DNA from: Nonlabens dokdonensis
GTDB lineage: Bacteria > Bacteroidota > Bacteroidia > Flavobacteriales > Flavobacteriaceae
Length of the DNA stretch: 46,873 nucleotides
Reading direction: 5' to 3'
Assembly: GCF_002162835.1 (NCBI RefSeq)
Contig: NZ_MAAX01000210.1
Coordinates: 4,601 to 51,473 of the forward strand
Shown one piece after another: positions 40,499 through 46,873 of the stretch (positions are counted from its first letter, which is position 1; each line of letters opens with the position of its first letter). Below the pieces are notes generated by a model. The model saw only the letters and a program-made list of their open reading frames with translations. It had not been told where the DNA came from and made no database searches. Both the position numbers and the translations under genes were made by a program.

Positions 40499-41194
40499 AT
40501 GAGTTTACTTTTTCAAGAAACTGCCGAAATCGCTACCGAAACGACACCTTTAGTAAATGAAGAATCGCAATCCCTTATAGGCTTGATAACTGCTGGTGGT
40601 CCTTCTGGAACGGTAATTATAGGAGTACTACTTCTATTATTATTTTTTGCTATCTATATATATTTTGAAAGGCTTATGAAAATAAGGTCTAGCTCTAAAA
40701 TAGACAGTAATTTCATGCTACAGATTAAAGATCATATTTCTAACGGGAGACTAGATAGTGCAAAAATGCTTTGCGCAAAAGAAGATTCTCCAGTAGCACG
40801 ACTTACTGAAAAAGGAATCAGTCGTATAGGATCACCTCTAGAAGATATTAATAGTGCTATTGAAAATGCAGGAAAACTTGAAGTTTACAAACTAGAAAAA
40901 AATGTGAGCATGCTTGCCACTATTGCTGGTGCTGCACCTATGATAGGATTCTTAGGTACCGTAATAGGAATGGTAATCGCTTTTAAAACTCTTGCAGACG
41001 CTGGCGGAAGTGCAGACATGGGAAGCCTTGCAGGTGGTATTTATACAGCAATGATCACTACAGTTGCAGGATTAATAGTCGGTATTGTGGCTTATATAGG
41101 ATACAATCACTTAGTTGTTAAAACTGATAAAGTAGTACACCAGATGGAAGAAAACGCATCTGATTTCTTAGACTTATTAAATGAACCTGCTTAA
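40499..41194 (+). CDS. exbB: MotA/TolQ/ExbB proton channel protein
   Basis: NVSMLATIAGAAPMIGFLGTVIGMVIAF; GSLAGGIYTAMITTVAGLIVGIVAYIGYN. Confidence 0.93.
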   Translation: MSLLFQETAEIATETTPLVNEESQSLIGLITAGGPSGTVIIGVLLLLLFFAIYIYFERLMKIRSSSKIDSNFMLQIKDHISNGRLDSAKMLCAKEDSPVARLTEKGISRIGSPLEDINSAIENAGKLEVYKLEKNVSMLATIAGAAPMIGFLGTVIGMVIAFKTLADAGGSADMGSLAGGIYTAMITTVAGLIVGIVAYIGYNHLVVKTDKVVHQMEENASDFLDLLNEPA

Positions 41195-41196
41195 TT

Positions 41197-41589
41197 ATGA
41201 ATTTAAGAGGTAGAAATAAAGTAAGTCCAGAATTCTCTATGTCGTCTATGACAGACATCGTATTTCTATTATTGGTATTCTTTTTGCTTACATCACCATC
41301 CATAACGCCAGAGGCACTTGATCTTTTATTACCTAGCGCAGGTGGTAAAACTCAAACACAAGGTAAAGTCACTGTGAGCATCTCAAAAGATGGTGATTAT
41401 TATGTGGACGCATCTCAAGCTACTGAGGAAGATCTAGAAAGCAGAATTTTAGGTGTACTTGAAGGTAAAGATAAACCTACCATAATGCTACGCTCTGATA
41501 AAGATGCAGCGGTAAGCCACTCTGTTAAAGTAATGGATATTGCAAATAGAAATAAAATACAGATTGTGCTGGCTGTAAAAAATAAATAG
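41197..41589 (+). CDS. exbD: Biopolymer transporter ExbD/TolR
   Basis: SMSSMTDIVFLLLVFFLLTSP with conserved Asp in the TM. Confidence 0.93.
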   Translation: MNLRGRNKVSPEFSMSSMTDIVFLLLVFFLLTSPSITPEALDLLLPSAGGKTQTQGKVTVSISKDGDYYVDASQATEEDLESRILGVLEGKDKPTIMLRSDKDAAVSHSVKVMDIANRNKIQIVLAVKNK

Positions 41590-41591
41590 AC

Positions 41592-42413
41592 ATGAGTTAT
41601 TTAAAGACAAAAGAGCAAAAGATTTCTGCAGTAATAAGTACGGTTATTATTCTAGCACTCATTCTATTGTTTAGATTTGTCTCTATCATCAATGTCATAG
41701 AAGCGCCAGAAAAGTCAGGAATAGCGATAAATTTTGGTAACACAGCAGTAGGCTCTGGACCAGTAGAACCTGCAAAACCTACTAAAGTTGCACAACAATC
41801 TAATCCAGAGCCTGAAACGCAGCCAGAAACTACACCTGTAGATAATGTGGTTACACAAGATAATACAGACGCTCCATCTGTAGTATCAGACCCAACAGTT
41901 ATACAACCTGATCCAAAACCTGAAACAAAACCTACACCTAAACCTGTAGAGCCTAAACCAGACCCAAAACCTGATTCTTCTGTTTTAGACGCCATTAATA
42001 GCGCAACAGGATCTGAAGCGGTAGATGGAGAAACTAGTACTGGAGAAGGCCCTGGTGATGGACCTGGAAATAAAGGTAATATTAATGGCGACCCATATGC
42101 AAACACCTATTATGGAGCTCCAGGATCTGGTACTGGCGGTAAAGGCTATGGCCTTAATGGACGAGGCAAGTTAGCAGGAAGAGGAGTCGTTCAAGACTGC
42201 GATGAAACCGGAAGAGTAATTGTAGAAATTCAAGTAGACCGTTCAGGAAAAGTAATTAAAGCTACTCCAGGTAAAAAAGGAACCACAAATAGAGTACAAT
42301 GCCTATTAGACGCTGCAAAAGAAAGCGCTCTAACCTATAGATTCAGTGCCGCTCCAAAGGCCAAAAATATACAAATAGGTTTCATTGAAGTTATTTTTAA
42401 AGTAGGAGAATAA
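41592..42413 (+). CDS. TonB-like energy transducer (Pro/Lys/Glu-rich linker)
   Basis: Single N-terminal TM, PKPETKPTPKPVEPKPDPKP, C-terminal TonB-like domain. Confidence 0.85.
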   Translation: MSYLKTKEQKISAVISTVIILALILLFRFVSIINVIEAPEKSGIAINFGNTAVGSGPVEPAKPTKVAQQSNPEPETQPETTPVDNVVTQDNTDAPSVVSDPTVIQPDPKPETKPTPKPVEPKPDPKPDSSVLDAINSATGSEAVDGETSTGEGPGDGPGNKGNINGDPYANTYYGAPGSGTGGKGYGLNGRGKLAGRGVVQDCDETGRVIVEIQVDRSGKVIKATPGKKGTTNRVQCLLDAAKESALTYRFSAAPKAKNIQIGFIEVIFKVGE

Positions 42414-43634
42414 TTGTCTAATTACTCACAGACACTGGAATGGCTGTTCTCACAGCTACCTATGTACCAAAGAGCTGGAAAAGCAGCCTATAAAGCAAAT
42501 CTTAATAATACTATTGATCTAGATAACCACCTAGGTAATCCTCACACTAGTTATAAAACTATCCATGTTGCTGGGACAAATGGCAAAGGCTCCAGCTGCC
42601 ATCTTATGGCAAGCGCATTACAAGAAGCAGGATATAAAGTAGGCTTGTATACCTCGCCACATCTTAAAGATTTCAGAGAACGTATTAAAGTAAATGGGCA
42701 AATGTGCGAGAAAACTTTTGTCGTGGATTTTGTAAAAAAACACAAAAACTTTTTTATCGATCACCAGCTATCCTTTTTTGAAATGACCGTAGGAATGGCA
42801 TTTCAATATTTTAAAGCAAAACAAGTAGATATTGCTGTTATAGAAACTGGATTAGGCGGTCGTCTAGATTCAACTAACATCATCAAGCCTGTAATTACCG
42901 CTATAACAAACATTGCAAAAGATCATACTGCGATTTTAGGAAATACCTTTACCGCAATTGCAAAGGAAAAGGCAGGTATAATTAAAGAAAAGGTTCCTGT
43001 TGTAATAGGAGAACAAAAGAGGTTTTTAAAATCTAGCTTTCGCGAAAGCGCCATTAATAAGAATGCACCCATTTATTTCATAGATCATAGATCACAAAGT
43101 TTACCGACCGATTTAAAAGGAGCCTATCAGAAAGCAAACTCCAGACTAGCTGAAAAAGTATTGACCCTTTTAAATGCTAACAACACAATTAATATAAGTG
43201 CTAAAGAAATACAGCTAGGATTTCTAAACGTGGTAAAAAACACCAGTCTTAGAGGTCGATATGAAATGAGCTGTGAAGAACCTAAAATCATACTGGATAC
43301 TGCACACAATGTGGCAGGCATGTCTCAACTTATCAAACAAATTTTGACTGAAACGTATGAGCAACTTCATATTGTCATAGGAATGGTGAACGATAAAGAT
43401 ATCGATAAAGTTCTAGAGCTACTTCCTCAAAAAGCTACTTACTACCTAGCGAGACCAGACATCCCTAGAGGAATGCCTGTAGAAGAACTGAGTAATCATT
43501 TCACTCAACAGAAATTAATGAATACCACTTTTAAGTCTGTAAATCAAGCGCTTGAAAGGGCAAAAACAGCAGCCGCAAAAAACGATTTAATTCTAGTAAC
43601 AGGAAGCACATTTGTTGTCGCAGAAATTATTTAA
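42414..43634 (+). CDS. folC: Bifunctional folylpolyglutamate/dihydrofolate synthase, TTG start
   Basis: IHVAGTNGKGSSCHLMASALQEAGYKVGLYTSPHLKDFRERI; IETGLGGRLDSTN; DTAHNVAGM. Confidence 0.95.
   Translation: MSNYSQTLEWLFSQLPMYQRAGKAAYKANLNNTIDLDNHLGNPHTSYKTIHVAGTNGKGSSCHLMASALQEAGYKVGLYTSPHLKDFRERIKVNGQMCEKTFVVDFVKKHKNFFIDHQLSFFEMTVGMAFQYFKAKQVDIAVIETGLGGRLDSTNIIKPVITAITNIAKDHTAILGNTFTAIAKEKAGIIKEKVPVVIGEQKRFLKSSFRESAINKNAPIYFIDHRSQSLPTDLKGAYQKANSRLAEKVLTLLNANNTINISAKEIQLGFLNVVKNTSLRGRYEMSCEEPKIILDTAHNVAGMSQLIKQILTETYEQLHIVIGMVNDKDIDKVLELLPQKATYYLARPDIPRGMPVEELSNHFTQQKLMNTTFKSVNQALERAKTAAAKNDLILVTGSTFVVAEII
43036..43049. repeat. Palindrome copy 12, inside folC (SFRES)
   Basis: GCTTTCGCGAAAGC. 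Confidence 0.97.
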
Positions 43635-43653
43635 AAAAAATAAAAAATTTCCT

Positions 43654-43682
43654 TTGCAGAAATAAAAACAGTTGTATATTTG
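43654..43682 (+). promoter_or_regulatory. Promoter of tRNA-Val: TTG-N18-TATATTTG
   Basis: TTG 43654-43656, TATATTTG 43675-43682, 11 nt upstream of the tRNA 5' end; matches the Bacteroidetes consensus. Confidence 0.8.
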
Positions 43683-43693
43683 CAACCGCTTTA

Positions 43694-43768
43694 GGGCGCG
43701 TAGCTCAGTTGGTTCAGAGCACTTGGTTTACACCCAAGGGGTCAGGGGTTCGAATCCCTTCGCGCCCA
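43694..43768 (+). tRNA. tRNA-Val (anticodon TAC)
   Basis: gggcgcg/cgcgccc acceptor stem, tagctcagttggttcagagca D arm, ttTACac anticodon loop, ggttcgaatcc T arm; CCA not encoded. Confidence 0.95.
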
Positions 43769-43769
43769 C

Positions 43770-43803
43770 AAAAGGTCTTCAGAAATGAAGACCTTTTTTT
43801 TAT
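43770..43803 (+). terminator. Rho-independent terminator after tRNA-Val
   Basis: aaaggtcttc-agaaat-gaagaccttttttttt. Confidence 0.85.
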
Positions 43804-43921
43804 GTAATAAACTTAGACTCGACTCGTCTTCCATACTTGAGATTTTCATCTCTAGTAACAGTGATCTGAGTAAATGATTAATTATCAATCAACCATTTTT
43901 TAATCTTTATTATAAGATCAA

Positions 43922-44362
43922 TTACATCTTTAAATAAATCTTCTTACTCTTATAATCGATCACAGCTTTTGATGCGATCAAAAAATCTGCTCCTAGCAAC
44001 CCTTGAATAGAACGCATTCCTTCAGTTTTTAAGGCGTTATTAATGTAACTCATATCCATACTTAGCAAGGTAACGTCTTCATCGTTCCACTCGCCTAACT
44101 CTAATGTGTTTTTATGAGAAATTCTAGGACGCAAAGAGCCACTTGCCGTACCTATTTGTCTATCCATAAATTCTGTTTCTAGCTGGAATTCTTTATACAT
44201 AGCCTGATTAACACACGTGGCACTCGCGCCAGTATCAATGATAAATCTACCTTTGTGCCCATTTATAGACGCCTTGGTAACGATATGGCCGCTTTTGCTA
44301 GCAACTCTTATGTTGTGTGCTATATAGCCTTGAGAAATAAGTAATTTTTTGAGCGACGCCAT
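43922..44362 (-). CDS. Retropepsin-like (clan AA) aspartic protease
   Basis: KGRFIIDTGASATCVNQAMYKEF (DTGAS) and GLLGADFLIASKAVIDYKSKKIYL. Confidence 0.88.
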   Translation of the reverse strand: MASLKKLLISQGYIAHNIRVASKSGHIVTKASINGHKGRFIIDTGASATCVNQAMYKEFQLETEFMDRQIGTASGSLRPRISHKNTLELGEWNDEDVTLLSMDMSYINNALKTEGMRSIQGLLGADFLIASKAVIDYKSKKIYLKM

Positions 44363-44391
44363 TAAAATAGGATTAAAGGGTAAATATAATT

Positions 44392-44409
44392 CCGCTTTTG
44401 CGAAAGCGG
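44392..44409. repeat. Palindrome copy 13 (one mismatch), intergenic between divergent genes
   Basis: CCGCTTTTGCGAAAGCGG. Confidence 0.9.
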
Positions 44410-44511
44410 ACTAAAGACCCACAACTTCTTTAAACACAAAGATCATAATTCAAGCCATAGGTATAACAATAACTTATAACTTCTATTGTCGCACCTACAA
44501 TATACAAGCCT

Positions 44512-44519
44512 TATTTTTG
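44512..44519 (+). promoter_or_regulatory. Candidate -7 box TATTTTTG with TTG at 44486-44488 (23-nt spacer), 4 nt upstream of the tatD ATG
   Basis: Consensus match; location implies a leaderless or near-leaderless transcript. Confidence 0.5.
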
Positions 44520-44523
44520 CAAA

Positions 44524-45291
44524 ATGATTTTTACAGATACACATACCCATTTATACAGCGAGGCGTTTGAGGAAGACCAAGACGCTATGATACAGCGCGC
44601 TCTAGACAAAGGAGTTCAACGCTTTTTTGTACCAGCTATAGACTCTACTTACACGCAATCCATGCTGGATCTTAAAAGCAAGTATCCTAAACAAGTGCAT
44701 TTAATGTGCGGCCTACATCCTACTCATGTAAAGGAAAATTACCTAGAAGAACTGGCTCATGTAAAACAAATGCTTGATAAAGAGAACTACGTTGCCGTAG
44801 GAGAAATAGGAATGGATCTATATTGGGATAAAAATTTTAAAACACAGCAGCAAGAAGCATTTCATACTCAGATACAATGGTCTTTAGATCGTAATTTACC
44901 TATAGTGATTCACTGTCGTGAAGCATTTGACGAAGTCTTTGAAGTACTAGAAGATTATAAAAACACATCACTTCATGGTATTTTTCATTGTTTTACTGGA
45001 AATTTAGAACAAGCAAAACGCGCCGTTGACCTCAACATGAAATTAGGAATAGGTGGTGTGGTAACTTTTAAAAATGGCAAAATAGATCAATTTCTAGAAA
45101 AGATACCCTTATCTGAAATCGTATTAGAAACAGATGCTCCTTACCTAGCACCAGTTCCTTACCGTGGTAAACGCAATGAAAGCTCTTATTTAATTGAGGT
45201 AGCTCAAAAACTTGCAACGGTATATAATAAAGACATTAAAGAGATTGCACATATAACAACCTTAAATTCGCGTGAAGTTTTCGGTATATAA
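44524..45291 (+). CDS. tatD: TatD family metal-dependent hydrolase
   Basis: FTDTHTHLYSEAFEED, VAVGEIGMDLYWDKN, VIHCREAFDEV, ETDAPYLAPVPYRGKRNE. Confidence 0.95.
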   Translation: MIFTDTHTHLYSEAFEEDQDAMIQRALDKGVQRFFVPAIDSTYTQSMLDLKSKYPKQVHLMCGLHPTHVKENYLEELAHVKQMLDKENYVAVGEIGMDLYWDKNFKTQQQEAFHTQIQWSLDRNLPIVIHCREAFDEVFEVLEDYKNTSLHGIFHCFTGNLEQAKRAVDLNMKLGIGGVVTFKNGKIDQFLEKIPLSEIVLETDAPYLAPVPYRGKRNESSYLIEVAQKLATVYNKDIKEIAHITTLNSREVFGI

Positions 45292-45320
45292 ATTTGAGAT
45301 CATTACATTTGTTTTTATAG

Positions 45321-46460
45321 ATGCAAGATTTGAACAATTACGATGACATAAGGTTTTTTAATGACGCAGAGGTGCAAGTGGCACTTAAAAGTGCTGTGCG
45401 ACACCCTATGATAAAAGCGCTTTTTCAATATACATTTAAAGAAATGGATTATGAAAAGGCAAAGAAAATAGTTTTATCATGTAAATCAATAAATGATTTT
45501 CAACGCGATGTCATAAGTAAAACGGTAGAACGTGTACTAGACGAGTCTAGTGCAGGACTCACCACAAGCGGATTTTCAAATCTTGATCCAGAAAAGAGCT
45601 ACCTCTATATTTCAAATCATAGAGACATAGTTCTAGACACGTCGTTAATCAATGTTATCTTATTTAGAAAAAACCTTATTAGGACTGCAAGCGCGATAGG
45701 TGATAACCTCGTGCAACGACCATTTGTTAATGCTTTGAGCAAGTTAACACGCAATTTTATAGTAAAAAGAGGTGCTAGTCCACGCGAGATACTTACGAGT
45801 AGTAAAAAGTTAAGTGAGTATATCAACTTCTTAATTCATGAAGAGAATAGAAGTGTATGGATCGCCCAGAGACAAGGTCGCACTAAAGATGGTAACGACA
45901 TTACAGAACAAGGTGTTCTCAAGATGATAGCGCTTGCTGCCGGCAAGAGAGGATTAGAAAATTATTTAAATAGTTTACGCATTGTCCCAGTTTCTATCTC
46001 TTATGAATATGATCCTACTGATATTTTAAAAGTACCTGAACTGCTTGCTAAACTAGCCGAACAGGAATATATTAAATCTGAAAATGAAGATTTTAATAGT
46101 ATCCTTAAAGGTGCGCTAGGTCAGAAAAAGCATATTCACATTCACGCTGCACAACCTTTTAAAGTTACCGAACGTGCCAACCAAAGTACCAATCAAATTT
46201 TACAGCGAGTAGTACAGCATCTTGATAATGAAATTCAGACTAATTATAAATTATGGCCTACTAATTATGTGGCACATGATTTATTAACTTCTACTAGTAA
46301 GTATAAAGCTCATTATTCAGATCATGACATGCAACAATTTGAAAGAAGATTACGATTGCGAGTAAATGTAGAAGATCATAAGGCTGTAGAGAGTTTTCTC
46401 AACATGTATGCGAGACCAGTGTTAAATAAAGAAAAACTGGCTGTAACAAATGAAGCCTAA
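45321..46460 (+). CDS. PlsB/PlsC-like acyltransferase domain protein
   Basis: YLYISNHRDIVLDTSL plus RSVWIAQRQGRTKDGND. Confidence 0.75.
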   Translation: MQDLNNYDDIRFFNDAEVQVALKSAVRHPMIKALFQYTFKEMDYEKAKKIVLSCKSINDFQRDVISKTVERVLDESSAGLTTSGFSNLDPEKSYLYISNHRDIVLDTSLINVILFRKNLIRTASAIGDNLVQRPFVNALSKLTRNFIVKRGASPREILTSSKKLSEYINFLIHEENRSVWIAQRQGRTKDGNDITEQGVLKMIALAAGKRGLENYLNSLRIVPVSISYEYDPTDILKVPELLAKLAEQEYIKSENEDFNSILKGALGQKKHIHIHAAQPFKVTERANQSTNQILQRVVQHLDNEIQTNYKLWPTNYVAHDLLTSTSKYKAHYSDHDMQQFERRLRLRVNVEDHKAVESFLNMYARPVLNKEKLAVTNEA

Positions 46461-46873
46461 TATTTTACTTATTTATACTGGTGGAACCATCGGTATGATG
46501 AAAGATCCAGAGACTAAAGCACTGAGAGCCTTTGATTTTTCTCAATTGCTAGTTCACATTCCAGAAATAAAACAGCTCGATTGCCATATTGAACCTTACT
46601 CATTTGAGTACCCCATAGATTCATCAGACATGAATTTAGAAGAATGGCGCAAATTAGGAGATGTTATATATACTAATTATGACGATTATGACGGTTTTGT
46701 AGTTTTGCACGGTAGTGATACCATGTCCTTTACTGGCAGCACTCTTAGCTTTATGTTTGAGAATCTTACAAAACCCATTATTCTAACTGGTTCTCAACTA
46801 CCTATAGGAGATTTACGCACTGATGCAAAAGAAAACTTGATAACGAGCCTGCAACTTGCCATTCAAAACAACA
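46450..46873 (+). CDS. ansA: Type I L-asparaginase (3' partial; not in ORF track)
   Basis: MKPNILLIYTGGTIGMMKDPETKAL...YDGFVVLHGSDTMSFTGSTLSFM...PIILTGSQLPIGDLRTDAKENL; overlaps preceding gene by 11 nt. Confidence 0.93.
   Translation, partial: MKPNILLIYTGGTIGMMKDPETKALRAFDFSQLLVHIPEIKQLDCHIEPYSFEYPIDSSDMNLEEWRKLGDVIYTNYDDYDGFVVLHGSDTMSFTGSTLSFMFENLTKPIILTGSQLPIGDLRTDAKENLITSLQLAIQNN

Noticed and set aside
41597-42106. 169-aa minus-strand ORF opposite the TonB-like gene
   Set aside because: Ser/Gly/Val-rich antisense shadow of the Pro/Lys-rich linker; the plus strand encodes a recognisable exbB-exbD-tonB operon.
43769-43921. tRNA-adjacent integration site for a mobile element
   Set aside because: No integrase, no repeated tRNA 3' end and ordinary genes follow.

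Overview
This window is an AT-rich chromosomal segment from a Bacteroidota, most likely Flavobacteriaceae. The evidence is T9SS C-terminal sorting domains, TAnnTTTG-type promoters, an ExbB/ExbD/TonB set, the mevalonate route, and a leucine-dehydrogenase-like gene. It holds about 44 coding genes and one tRNA-Val(TAC), with no rRNA, CRISPR array, IS element or prophage visible. Gene groups include: tandem GNAT acetyltransferases followed by M15 and M48 peptidases; mevalonate kinase and diphosphomevalonate decarboxylase; a polyamine cluster (short arginine decarboxylase, agmatinase, deoxyhypusine-synthase-like protein, small secreted protein, GNAT-nitrilase fusion); a three-gene glycosyltransferase cluster; der and a polyprenyl synthetase; four T9SS cargo proteins including an S1-like protease; rlmN, galE, acyl-CoA dehydrogenase, anmK, nhaB; exbB-exbD-tonB-folC; tatD, a divergent acyltransferase and the start of ansA. 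The main unexplained structure is a perfect palindrome, GCTTTCGCGAAAGC (extended form GTTCCGCTTTCGCGAAAGCGGAAC). It occurs 12 times exactly and once with one mismatch, at notably even spacing (about 2.5-6 kb, mean about 3.5 kb). Copies lie both between genes and inside coding sequences, where all three reading frames are used. Second-tier observations are a glycosyltransferase gene with no canonical start (probable frameshift), an HX5D acyltransferase motif, a likely homospermidine-type polyamine pathway, and an inverted repeat upstream of the leucine-dehydrogenase-like gene.
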